Made by a program: the position numbers and the translations under genes. 64,000 nucleotides of DNA, taken from the NCBI GenBank assembly GCA_021413865.1, contig JAIOPN010000023.1, forward strand, positions 29,858 through 93,857. Direction: 5' to 3'. Source of the DNA: Planctomycetota bacterium (GTDB lineage: Bacteria > Planctomycetota > Phycisphaerae > Phycisphaerales > Phycisphaeraceae). This document shows, one piece after another, positions 41,659 through 49,905 of the stretch (position 1 is its first letter; each line of letters opens with the position of its first letter). The notes below the pieces were generated by a model. The model did not search any database, was not told the origin of the DNA, and saw only the letters and a list, made by a program, of their open reading frames with translations.

Positions 41659-43296
41659 ATGAGCAAGGACATCAAACGGGTGCGCGTCGAAGAGATCGAC
41701 TGGACGGCCATGCTGCCGTCGCTCTGCCTCTTCCGCTCGTTCCGCATGGCGATCCACCCCGCCAAGCTCCTGACATCGCTCTTCCTGGTCGTGCTGCTGT
41801 ATCTGAGCGGGTGCATCCTCGACGCCGCGTGGGGCCCGGCGGTTTATTCCGACGAGATCAGCCAGTACGCCTCCTCCTCGCCCGAGGAGTTCAACAATTG
41901 GCTGAACAGCCGGGAGACGGACGTACGCTTCCGTCTGCTGCGCATGGTCGGCAATCTCGACACGCTCAAGGCCAGCCCCTCGGACCTGGCGGACAACCCC
42001 AAGCGGTTCCGCCTGGCGATCCAGGCGATCCACGAGCACTACGTCCAGAAGCGCAAGACCATCATCGAGGACAACAAGGACACCACCGACGAAGCCCACC
42101 GCAAACGGGTGGAGAACCGCCTGCGTGAGATCCGCGCGGAATCAGAGGTCGATATCCGCGAGCTGCGGGCGATCCAGCCCAACGGGGTCTTCGACGCGAC
42201 GCTCCGCTTCGAGGTGGACGCATTCGAGCGCATGGTCCGCGGCGCGATCGCGCTCAACCTCGACGTGATGCCCGTGATCCGCGGGGAGGCGTACAACCGC
42301 GACAGCATCGCCGGCGCGCTGCGGGAGATGTTCGTCACCGTGCCGGCGTGGCTGCTCTCGACGCACCGCTGGTTCCTGCTCACATGGTCCGTGCTGGCGT
42401 GGGTGATCTGGTCGTTCCTGGGCGGGGCGGTCGCGCGGATGTGCGCGCTGGACGCGACGCAGAACAAACGGATCAACCTCGTTGCCGCGGCGCGCTACGC
42501 GTTCCGGCACTGGGGCTCGTACGCGGCCACGCCCTTCGTCCCGGTTCTCGTCGGCCTGGGCATGGTGCTGGTGTTGTGGCTGTTCGGCCTCGTTTTCTAC
42601 GGCATCCCCGGCCTCCGATACGTCTCGGGCGTTTTCGGCTCGCTCATCTTTGCATTGCCCATCCTGCTGGGGCTGGGCGTCACGCTCCTGATCATCGGCC
42701 TGGTCTTCGGCGGCAACCTGCTCTTCCCATCCATCGCGGTCGAAGGCTCGGACGGGTTCGACGCGACCAGCAGGGCGTACAACTTCGTCGTCGGCCGTCC
42801 CTGGCACCTGTTCATCTACACCCTCGTCTCGCTCATTTACGGCGCGATCACCTATCTCTTCCTGGGCACGCTGGTCTTCATCACGCTCTACCTCGTGCAG
42901 GGGGTGGTCGCCATGGGCGCCGGGGTGATGATCGAGGGCGCCCGCGGCGGCAGCCCGTTCGACGACATTCTTCCCCGCCCAGAGCTCGGCCGGCTGACGT
43001 ACAACATCGACTCGTTCTCTGTCGAGGGCGTGCTCACGATGGTGTGGGTGTACCTCTTCGTCGGCCTGCTCGCCGCCTACGCCGTCAGCTTCTATTTCAC
43101 CGCGCAGACGTGGACCTACCTGCTGCTGCGCCGCTGGGTGGATGGCACGGACATGGGCGAGGTGCATCACGCGCCCGAACTTGAAGCGACGGACGGCGAC
43201 ACCGACGGCGGCGGATCGGCCCCGGCGTCCACCGCGCCGCCCGCGCCGGTGGTGCCGGACGAGGTTGAGCCTCCTTCCACGGACGCACCCGGGTAA
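41659..43296 (+). CDS. Large multi-pass membrane protein, unknown function
   Basis: 545 residues from ATG 41659. A hydrophobic helix near residue 35-55 precedes a soluble domain of about 180 residues, mostly helical and charged (EEFNNWLNSRETDVRFRLL, AQKRKTI region). Then five or six membrane helices follow from about residue 230 (FLLTWSVLAWVIWSFLGGAV) to 490. The tail is Asp/Pro-rich. The pattern of helices and the RAYNFVVGRPWHLFIY segment suggest a bacterial integral membrane protein of the YIP/DUF975 kind, but I cannot name the family. Divergent from the TIM-barrel gene. Confidence 0.65.
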   Translation: MSKDIKRVRVEEIDWTAMLPSLCLFRSFRMAIHPAKLLTSLFLVVLLYLSGCILDAAWGPAVYSDEISQYASSSPEEFNNWLNSRETDVRFRLLRMVGNLDTLKASPSDLADNPKRFRLAIQAIHEHYVQKRKTIIEDNKDTTDEAHRKRVENRLREIRAESEVDIRELRAIQPNGVFDATLRFEVDAFERMVRGAIALNLDVMPVIRGEAYNRDSIAGALREMFVTVPAWLLSTHRWFLLTWSVLAWVIWSFLGGAVARMCALDATQNKRINLVAAARYAFRHWGSYAATPFVPVLVGLGMVLVLWLFGLVFYGIPGLRYVSGVFGSLIFALPILLGLGVTLLIIGLVFGGNLLFPSIAVEGSDGFDATSRAYNFVVGRPWHLFIYTLVSLIYGAITYLFLGTLVFITLYLVQGVVAMGAGVMIEGARGGSPFDDILPRPELGRLTYNIDSFSVEGVLTMVWVYLFVGLLAAYAVSFYFTAQTWTYLLLRRWVDGTDMGEVHHAPELEATDGDTDGGGSAPASTAPPAPVVPDEVEPPSTDAPG

Positions 43297-43349
43297 AGTC
43301 CACCTGACTTCGCACGCTCTTTTGACACCCGCTTCACCGCGTCACTACG

Positions 43350-44471
43350 ATGCCCGACATGTTGCCAACGCGAACCGATACAACCGTGCTCGTGAAGTTG
43401 TTTCTGCTGGTGGTCGCGGTGCTCGCGCTGGCGGGGTGTGACCAGTCGGGCTCCAACCCGCCGCCGCCCGAGGAGCCGCCCACCAACGCCCTGCGCATCG
43501 TCAGCCTCGCGCCGGCGCTGACGCAGATGGTTGTGGACCTTGGCCTGGGTGCCAACATCGTCGGCGTCGCACAGAATGACGCGGCCGCGCCCGCCAAAAA
43601 CCTCCCCATCGTCGGCAACTACCAGGACCTGGACACCGAGGCACTGCTCAAGCTCCAGCCTACGCACGTGCTCGTCATGACCGGCGCCGAGGGCGTGCCC
43701 GAGCGCCTGCAGCACCTCGCCACCGCCAGCCATTTCGCGGTCGCTGCCTACAAGTCGCCGCTGAGCATCACGGAGGTGGGGCAGATCATCTTCGACGAGC
43801 GGGAGATCGGCGTGGTGGGCGACCCCAAGGATAAGCCGCACGTGCCGAGCCTGAGCGCGGTGCTGGGCATCCCGCAGCGGGCCTCCATCAAGGTGAAGCT
43901 CGACATGCTGCGGCGGCTGGCGGACATCGAGCACGCCATCGCCGGCGAGGCCAAGCCGAACGTGCTGATCGCGATCGGCGTCAAGCCGGTGATGGCCAGC
44001 GGGCCGGGCACGGTGCACGACGAGGTGCTCACCTCCTTCGCGGGTGGCACCAACGCCGCGGGCGAGGCGAAGGTGGGCGCCCCGACCTACGACCGCGAGA
44101 GCCTGATCGCGCTGGCGCCGGACGTGGTGCTGCTCGTGATGCCCGGCGCGCCGGCGCTCAAGCCGATCGCCGAGGACGAACGCCTCGTTGATTTCCGTGG
44201 GCTGAAAATCCCGGCCGTCACGAACAACCGCATTGTGCTGATCAACGACCCGCTGGCGCTGCTGCCCAGCACGTCGCTGCCGCGCGTCACGGCGGCGATG
44301 GCCAAGGCCGCCCACCCCGACCGCGCTAAGGCCATCGACAAGGCCCTCAACAGCCCGCTCGAAGAATCCCCAACCACCCGGCCCGCGACACAACCGACCA
44401 CGCAACCCACCACACTCCCCGGCACGGCCCCCGATGTCGCCCCAACTACCGCCACCGCCCCGGCCCGTTAG
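43350..44471 (+). CDS. ABC transporter substrate-binding lipoprotein, BtuF/FecB-like
   Basis: 373 residues. The signal peptide ends ALAGCDQSG, giving a lipidated Cys30. The helical-backbone periplasmic binding fold appears in LRIVSLAPALTQMVVDLGLGANIVGV and AAPAKNLPIVGNYQDLDTEALLKLQPTHVLVM, as in cobalamin or iron-chelate binding proteins. The last 40 residues are Thr/Pro-rich repeats (TTQPTTQPTTLP). Its 3' end overlaps the permease start by 38 bp, so the two are co-translated. Confidence 0.86.
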   Translation: MPDMLPTRTDTTVLVKLFLLVVAVLALAGCDQSGSNPPPPEEPPTNALRIVSLAPALTQMVVDLGLGANIVGVAQNDAAAPAKNLPIVGNYQDLDTEALLKLQPTHVLVMTGAEGVPERLQHLATASHFAVAAYKSPLSITEVGQIIFDEREIGVVGDPKDKPHVPSLSAVLGIPQRASIKVKLDMLRRLADIEHAIAGEAKPNVLIAIGVKPVMASGPGTVHDEVLTSFAGGTNAAGEAKVGAPTYDRESLIALAPDVVLLVMPGAPALKPIAEDERLVDFRGLKIPAVTNNRIVLINDPLALLPSTSLPRVTAAMAKAAHPDRAKAIDKALNSPLEESPTTRPATQPTTQPTTLPGTAPDVAPTTATAPAR

Positions 44472-45471
44472 GCCCGGCCGGGTTGCCGGCATCCTGGCGG
44501 CCATCCTCGCCGTGCTCGTGCTCCTCTGTGCCGCGAGGCTGTTCATCGGCACGGTTGACATGGGTTGGCCCGGCAACCCCGACGTTTTGGCTGCGCGGGA
44601 AACCCGCCTCATCTGCGGCGTGATGGTCGGCGCGGCGCTGGCGATCAGCGGCGTGATGCTCCAGGCGCTGCTGCGCAACCCGTTGGCCGAACCCTTCATC
44701 CTCGGGCTTACCTCGGGCGCGGGATTGGGGGTCATGGTCCATACGCTTGTCACCACCTCCACCCTGGCGGCGGTGACGGCGGGGGGCTGGTTAGCTACGG
44801 CGAGCCAGCAGACCTCCGCCCTCATCGGGGCGGGTGCTTCGATGCTCATCGTCTTTCTCGCGGCGCGGCGGCGTGGCACGATCGACCCGCTTGGCCTGCT
44901 GCTGGTCGGGGTCGTGCTCTCGGCGATGAACGGGGCGATCATCCTTGTGCTCCAGTATTTCGCCGACGCCTACCAGACCACCACCGTGAGCCGTTGGATG
45001 ATGGGGTGGATCAACGAGGGCACGACGCCCGAGGCGATGTGGTTCGTCGGCCTGCTCCTGGCGGCGGGTCTGGCGATCGCGGTGGGGATCAGCCGGGCGA
45101 TGGACGTGGCGACGTTTTCCGACGCCGAGGCCCAGAGCCTGGGGGTGAACCTGCGGCTCCTGCGCGTTCTGATGCTGGGTGTGTCGGCGGTGCTGGCGGC
45201 GGCGAGCGTGGTGCTCACCGGGCCGGTCTCGTTCGTGGGGCTGATCGCCCCGCATTTCGCGCGGTTGATCATGGGGCCGGCGCACAGGCCGGTGGTTCTG
45301 GCGTCGGCGATGATCGGTGCGATGCTGATCCTGCTGGCGGACATCGCCGCGACCCTCATCGCCTACCGGTTCCCGATCGGTCTGATGCCCATCGGCGTGT
45401 TCACCGCGCTGCTCGGCGGCGCGATATTCTTGTGGATGCTCCGCCCCCAACTGGGCCGCGGGGTGGAGTGA
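44434..45471 (+). CDS. FecCD/BtuC-type ABC transporter permease
   Basis: 345 residues with about nine membrane helices. Conserved FecCD segments are RLICGVMVGAALAISGVMLQALLRNPLAEPFILGLTSGAG, GPVSFVGLIAPHFARLI and FPIGLMPIGVFTALLGGAIFLWML. It pairs with the upstream binding protein to import cobalamin, heme or a siderophore. The ATPase that normally follows (BtuD/FecE) is absent; the next gene is pyrF. Confidence 0.92.
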   Translation: MSPQLPPPPRPVRPGRVAGILAAILAVLVLLCAARLFIGTVDMGWPGNPDVLAARETRLICGVMVGAALAISGVMLQALLRNPLAEPFILGLTSGAGLGVMVHTLVTTSTLAAVTAGGWLATASQQTSALIGAGASMLIVFLAARRRGTIDPLGLLLVGVVLSAMNGAIILVLQYFADAYQTTTVSRWMMGWINEGTTPEAMWFVGLLLAAGLAIAVGISRAMDVATFSDAEAQSLGVNLRLLRVLMLGVSAVLAAASVVLTGPVSFVGLIAPHFARLIMGPAHRPVVLASAMIGAMLILLADIAATLIAYRFPIGLMPIGVFTALLGGAIFLWMLRPQLGRGVE

Positions 45472-45483
45472 CCATCGCGTCAG

Positions 45484-46416
45484 GTGATAGACAGGAGATC
45501 AGCCATCGACCATTTTGCCGACCGTCTCGTCGCCGCGTGCAAGGCCAAGGGCTCCCCGGTCTGCGTCGGGATCGATCCGGTGTGGGACCGCCTGCCCGCC
45601 GCGATCCGTGAGGGGCGCGACGCCCGCAAAGCACGTGACGTGGTGGCCGGGTTCGACCTATTCGTGCGAGGCGTGCTCGACGCGGTCGCGCCGCACGTCC
45701 CGTGTGTGAAGTTTCAGTCGGCCTGTTTCGAGCGTTACCTCTGGCCGGGCGTGGAGTCGTACCACAGGCTGGCCGAGCACGCGCTGCGGCTGGGCCTGAT
45801 CGTGATCGGCGACGCCAAGCGCGGCGACATCGGCATCTCGGCCGAGCACTACGCGGCGGGCTGTCTGGGCGACCCCTCGTTCAGCGACATCGAAGGCAAG
45901 CGGGGGCCCGACGCGCTGACGATCAATCCCTATTTCGGGAAGGACGGCGTCGAGCCGTTCGTCGAACTGGCGAAGAAGCAGGGCAAGGGGCTGTTCGCCC
46001 TGGTGCGCACGAGCAATCCCGGCGGCGACGCGATCCAGAGCCAGATGCTCGCCAATGGCCGGAGTGTGGCGGAGGTGGTGGCGCAGGTCGTGGCATCCCT
46101 GGGGGAATCGGCGGTCGGCAAGAGCGGCTACAGCTTGCTGGGGGCCGTGGTCGGGGCGACCAAGCCGCGCGATGCGCAGCGGCTGCGCGAATTGATGCCG
46201 CGGCAGATTTTCCTCGTACCCGGTTTCGGCGCCCAGGGCGGCTCGGCCGACGACGTGAGGGCCTGCTTCAAATCCGACGGCGCCGGCGCGATCATCACCG
46301 CCAGCCGGTCCGTGCTCTTTGCTTATGACAAAGACACGTCACGTTCGTGGCAGTCTGCGGTGGAGGCGGCGGCGAAAAAGATGAAGGACGAGGTCGCGGC
46401 GATTATCGGCGGATGA
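45484..46416 (+). CDS. pyrF: Orotidine 5'-phosphate decarboxylase, long type
   Basis: Up to 310 residues. The active site is GDAKRGDIGISAEHY (catalytic Lys/Asp tetrad) with FVPGFGAQGG and SRSVLFAY later, as in the long actinobacterial/myxobacterial PyrF group. The start is uncertain: GTG 45484 gives the listed frame but has a poor ribosome site. ATC at 45505 has AGGAG 7 nt before it and would start IDHFADRL at the usual point. It is the last step of UMP synthesis. The start lies 12 bp after the permease stop. Confidence 0.93.
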   Translation: MIDRRSAIDHFADRLVAACKAKGSPVCVGIDPVWDRLPAAIREGRDARKARDVVAGFDLFVRGVLDAVAPHVPCVKFQSACFERYLWPGVESYHRLAEHALRLGLIVIGDAKRGDIGISAEHYAAGCLGDPSFSDIEGKRGPDALTINPYFGKDGVEPFVELAKKQGKGLFALVRTSNPGGDAIQSQMLANGRSVAEVVAQVVASLGESAVGKSGYSLLGAVVGATKPRDAQRLRELMPRQIFLVPGFGAQGGSADDVRACFKSDGAGAIITASRSVLFAYDKDTSRSWQSAVEAAAKKMKDEVAAIIGG

Positions 46417-46437
46417 CCGGAGTTTGGAGAAGTTGCG

Positions 46438-46623
46438 GTGAAACTTCGGAACCTACAGCAACATCTTCGCAAACACGGTTGCGTGTTCGTTCGTCACGGT
46501 GCCAAGCACGATGTATGGACCAATCCACGGATACAAGCGGAGTCGGCTGTGCCGCGGCACCGCGAAATACCCACGGGTACGGCGAAGGCGATTTGCCGTG
46601 AATTGGGAATTCCCGCAGATTGA
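46438..46623 (+). CDS. hicA: HicA-family toxin (mRNA interferase)
   Basis: 61 residues from GTG 46438. The double-stranded-RNA-binding-like fold of HicA is readable: LRKHGCVFVRHGAKHDVWTN, with catalytic His24 in GAKHDVW, then SAVPRHREIPTGTAKAICRELGI, the usual VPxH..G.L..I ending. It cleaves mRNA when free. Its stop is 2 bp from the stop of the HicB-like gene on the other strand, so the pair is convergent rather than an operon. Confidence 0.82.
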   Translation: MKLRNLQQHLRKHGCVFVRHGAKHDVWTNPRIQAESAVPRHREIPTGTAKAICRELGIPAD

Positions 46624-46625
46624 AG

Positions 46626-46844
46626 TCAGGTCGCCTGTAAAAGCCGCTTGCCACCGTAGAGTTGCTTTCGAGCGGCACGCAGGGTTTTGATGGCGTCACG
46701 GGCCATCTCAAATGCTTCCGGTACGGAGCGAGCCTGAGTCACCATGCCGGGTTGCATGGGCGAAGTCACGCAATACCACCCGCCCTCGTCGGGCGTCATG
46801 GTGAGCACGAGTTTTCCGTCGCTGACGGTGTAGCTCTTTGTCAT
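46626..46844 (-). CDS. hicB: HicB-family antitoxin, short form
   Basis: 72 residues from ATG 46844. The degraded RNase-H-like HicB domain is present: YTVSDGKLVLTMTPDEGGWYCVTSP, then PGMVTQARSVPEAFEMARDAIKTL. It ends in a basic tail (ARKQLYGGKRLLQ) and has no recognisable HTH or ribbon-helix-helix DNA-binding domain. It would neutralise HicA by binding. It is transcribed toward HicA from the opposite strand. Confidence 0.8.
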   Translation of the reverse strand: MTKSYTVSDGKLVLTMTPDEGGWYCVTSPMQPGMVTQARSVPEAFEMARDAIKTLRAARKQLYGGKRLLQAT

Positions 46845-46877
46845 TGCATCCAATTATCGGCGGATACCCGTTGAAAA

Positions 46878-48479
46878 TCAATGTCTGAAGTGCCTGTTGC
46901 CCGTGAACATCATCGAGACGCCCGCGGCGTCGCAGGCGGCGATGGTCTCATCGTCACGTTTGGAGCCGCCGGGCTGGACGATTGCCTTGACGCCTGCGGC
47001 GATCAGTAAATCAGGGCCGTCGCGGAAGGGGAAGAAGGCGTCGGAGGCGGCGACGGCGTTCTGCGATCGGTTCTCGCCCTTGGCGTTGGCCTTGGCGATG
47101 GCGATCTTGCAGGACTCCACGCGGTCCATCTGCCCCGCGCCGGCGCCGACGAGGCAGCCGTCCCGCACCAGCGTCACCGCGTTGGACTTCACGTGCTTCA
47201 CGGCGCACCACGCCAAATGTAAATCATCGAGTTGGGCGCGGCTCGGCTCCGGGCCGGCGGTGTGCTTCCACTTGTCGGGCGACATGTCCGCCAGGTCGCG
47301 CTGCTGCGCCAGGAGGCCGCCGACCACGCTGCGGTACTCTGCGAGGCGTGAGACACGCTCGTGCGGCCGGGGGAGCGTTCCGACGGCCAGCAGGCGTACG
47401 TTCTTCCACCGCTCGCGCAGCATCTCCAGCGCGTCGGGCTCGTAGTCCGGGGCGACGATCACCTCGAGGAACTTCTGCCCGGCGGTGAGCGACTCGGCGG
47501 TGGCGCGGTCCACGTTGCGGTTGAAGGCGACGATGCCGCCGAAGGCCGCGAGCGGGTCGCCCGAGTAGGCCGATTCAAATGCCTGTGCGACCGTTCCCGC
47601 GACGCCGCAGCCACAGGGGTTTGTGTGCTTGATGACGGCGGCGGCGGGGGCGACGAACTCCTTGACCAGTTCCAGCGCGGCCGCGGCGTCGTTGAGGTTG
47701 TTGTAGCTCAGTTCCTTGCCGTGCAACTGCCGCGCCGAGACCACGCCTGGCTCGGGGCAGGTCGGGTCGGCATAGACGGCGGCGGCCTGGTGCGGGTTCT
47801 CCCCGTAGCGCAGCTCGGCGACGCGGCTGTAGCGGAGCAGCAGGGGGTTGGGAAAAAGCTCGCTCCCGGAGGACTGCGCGAGGCGGTCCTGCATCCAGCG
47901 GGAGATGGCGGTGTCGTAGGCGGCGGTGCGGCCGAAAGCGGCGGCGGCCAGGCGTTTGCGCAGGTCGTGCGTCGTCGCGCCGCCGTGGGCGTCCATGTCG
48001 TTGCACACGCCGTCGTACTGCGACGGGTCGGTGACGACGGTGACGAAGCCGAAGTTCTTCGAGCCGCTGCGGATCATGCTCGGGCCGCCGATGTCGATCT
48101 GTTCGATGGCCTCGTGGTCGGCGACGTCGGGCTTGGCGATGGTCTTCTCGAAGGGGTAGAGGTTGACGCAGACCAGGTCGATGGCCTCGATGCCATGCTC
48201 CTTCATGGCGCGGACGTGCTCTGCGTTGTCGCGGAGGGCGAGCAGGCCGCCATGGACACGGGGGTGTAGCGTCTTGACCCGGCCGTCCATCATCTCGGGG
48301 AAGCGCGTGACCTGGTCGATGGCGGTGACGGGGATGCCCGCCTGTTCGATGGCCTTGGCGGTGCCGCCGGTGGAGATGATGACCACGCCGTGCGCCGCCA
48401 GACGCCGCGCAAAGGGGATCAGGTCGGTCTTATCGCTGACGGAGACGAGGGCACGCCGGATCGGGACCAGATCGGGCAT
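46878..48479 (-). CDS. purH: Bifunctional AICAR transformylase/IMP cyclohydrolase
   Basis: 533 residues. It performs the last two steps of IMP synthesis. The N-terminal MGS-like cyclohydrolase has SVSDKTDLIPFARRLAAHG, STGGTAKAIEQAGIPV and GRVKTLHPRVHGGLLA. The transformylase part has LHGKELSYNNLNDAAAA and IKHTNPCGCG, with the active Lys-His, and ends SDAFFPFRDGPDLLIAAGV. It is 54 bp after the BamB-like gene. Confidence 0.97.
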   Translation of the reverse strand: MPDLVPIRRALVSVSDKTDLIPFARRLAAHGVVIISTGGTAKAIEQAGIPVTAIDQVTRFPEMMDGRVKTLHPRVHGGLLALRDNAEHVRAMKEHGIEAIDLVCVNLYPFEKTIAKPDVADHEAIEQIDIGGPSMIRSGSKNFGFVTVVTDPSQYDGVCNDMDAHGGATTHDLRKRLAAAAFGRTAAYDTAISRWMQDRLAQSSGSELFPNPLLLRYSRVAELRYGENPHQAAAVYADPTCPEPGVVSARQLHGKELSYNNLNDAAAALELVKEFVAPAAAVIKHTNPCGCGVAGTVAQAFESAYSGDPLAAFGGIVAFNRNVDRATAESLTAGQKFLEVIVAPDYEPDALEMLRERWKNVRLLAVGTLPRPHERVSRLAEYRSVVGGLLAQQRDLADMSPDKWKHTAGPEPSRAQLDDLHLAWCAVKHVKSNAVTLVRDGCLVGAGAGQMDRVESCKIAIAKANAKGENRSQNAVAASDAFFPFRDGPDLLIAAGVKAIVQPGGSKRDDETIAACDAAGVSMMFTGNRHFRH

Positions 48480-48533
48480 CGTGGGACTTCCGTGTATGGT
48501 TTGCGGGGGTTCGTGCGGTGCGTGGGCCGCGGC

Positions 48534-49613
48534 TCAGCGGGGGTCGAGGCGTTGCATACGGCCCTTGGTAGAGACCAAGATGATGCTGTTCTCCGGACCG
48601 CGGACGATGGTCTGGACCTGTTCAACCGGAACCTGTGTCAGGACCTTGCCGGTCTGGTTGTCGAGGACCATGAGGCTGCGTCGCGTGGCCATGAGGACCT
48701 TGCTGCCGCTGACGAGCACGGGCTGGGCGTCGTCGGCGGCGATGCGCCAGAGCTCGGCGCCGCTGAGGATGTCGATGCTGACCAGGGCCTCGCCGGGGAT
48801 GGGCAGATAAACGGAGTTCTCCAGCAGGATGGGGCTGCGGGTGAGTGGCCGGGTGGCGCGGTAGATCCAGCGGTCTCGGCCGACCGAGCGGTTCAGGGCG
48901 TAGAGCGACTGGTCTTCGCTGGCGACGAAGATGGTCTGGAGGTTGGCGACGGGGTCGGCGGAGATGCGGGCGTGCGTCCGGCCGCGCCACACGAGCGTGC
49001 CGTCGTCGGCCTTGATGAAGATGTATTCGCCGTCGCTGGCGGCGAGGAAGGCGTTGCCGGCGACCATGATCGGTTGCGTGAGGATGCCCGCGGGAAGCAG
49101 ATACGCCCATCGCTCGGTGCCGGCGGTGATGCTGTGCCCCGAGATGCGGCCGTTGACGCTGCCGAACACCGCGATGTCGCCGGAGATGGCCGGTGCGTCC
49201 GCGACGGGCGAGCGGAGGTAGCTCAGGTTGCGGAGCGCGCCGGTGTCGGCGGCGAGGGTATAGAGGCTGTTTTCAGAGTTGATGAGGATGCTTGTGCCCG
49301 ACCGGGTTGGCGGGGAGAGGACGACCAGCGCGTCGCCGACGACGCGGCGCCAGAGCACCTGGCCGTCACGCGCCGAGACGGCGGAGACCATGTTGCTGGG
49401 CGTCTCGACGCCCACGAGCAGGTCGCCCAGCACCTCGATGTGCCTGAGCCCCTCGGGGATGGCCAGATCGGTGAGCCAGCGGGAGGTGTAGCCCAGCTTC
49501 TGGGCGTCCAGCGGGTCGATGAGCAGCTGGCTCTCCCTGGGCTGCGCGGACTTGCAGCCGGAGAGGAGGAGAAGGGTCAGCGCCAGCGTAACGCCCCATG
49601 TGCGTCGGATCAT
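48534..49613 (-). CDS. PQQ-like beta-propeller lipoprotein, BamB-like
   Basis: 359 residues from ATG 49613. The lipoprotein signal ends LLLLSGC (Cys20). The rest is a seven- or eight-bladed beta-propeller with repeating quinoprotein-type W motifs such as DGQVLWRRVVGDALVVLSP, DGTLVWRGRTHARI and VGRDRWIYRATRP. BamB organises the outer-membrane protein insertion machine; the fold is also used by other scaffolds, so the role is inferred. It precedes purH. Confidence 0.82.
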   Translation of the reverse strand: MIRRTWGVTLALTLLLLSGCKSAQPRESQLLIDPLDAQKLGYTSRWLTDLAIPEGLRHIEVLGDLLVGVETPSNMVSAVSARDGQVLWRRVVGDALVVLSPPTRSGTSILINSENSLYTLAADTGALRNLSYLRSPVADAPAISGDIAVFGSVNGRISGHSITAGTERWAYLLPAGILTQPIMVAGNAFLAASDGEYIFIKADDGTLVWRGRTHARISADPVANLQTIFVASEDQSLYALNRSVGRDRWIYRATRPLTRSPILLENSVYLPIPGEALVSIDILSGAELWRIAADDAQPVLVSGSKVLMATRRSLMVLDNQTGKVLTQVPVEQVQTIVRGPENSIILVSTKGRMQRLDPR

Positions 49614-49740
49614 AAGCGGTGAACTCCAAAGGCGCCGGCGGCGCGGTGCGTGGGGGAGGCGGAGACCAGAGTATCGAACCGGGGCACGCACCGGTCAAGC
49701 GGGGGTGGGGGGATTGTGGGTAGCGGGTTACTTTGAAATC

Positions 49741-49826
49741 GGGTGCCACTGGTCGCGTCTTCGAGACCAGTGTCTTTCCGCGTGAAAGCGCACTGGTCTG
49801 CCGAAGACGGCCGACCCGTGGCACCC
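49741..49826. repeat. Dispersed double-hairpin repeat, copy 2
   Basis: It begins GGGTGCCACTGGTC (49741-49754), identical to the first 14 bases of copy 1, and ends GTGGCACCC (49818-49826). The left hairpin is CACTGGTC (49747-49754) with GACCAGTG (49765-49772), perfect over 8 bp. The right hairpin begins CACTGGTC and closes on GACCCGTG with one mismatch. The central sequence differs from copy 1. It lies in the 292-bp gap before the BamB-like gene, which otherwise holds only the hairpin at 49876. Confidence 0.82.
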
Positions 49827-49875
49827 CGCCTTCAATCGAATCTTTCAAATTAGCCCACTACCGGATTGTGTAGCT

Positions 49876-49893
49876 TCGCCCCGAACGGGGCGA
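49876..49893 (-). terminator. Hairpin after the transaldolase gene
   Basis: TCGCCCCG (49876-49883) and CGGGGCGA (49886-49893) form a strong 8-bp stem. It begins 13 bp beyond the transaldolase stop. The T-run is missing. Confidence 0.5.
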
Positions 49894-49905
49894 GATTCAC
49901 CGTCG

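Noticed and set aside
46403..46410. Another GCCGATAA-type octamer (minus strand) at the end of pyrF
   Set aside because: It lies within the last codons of pyrF and has no -35 partner, so it is probably chance.
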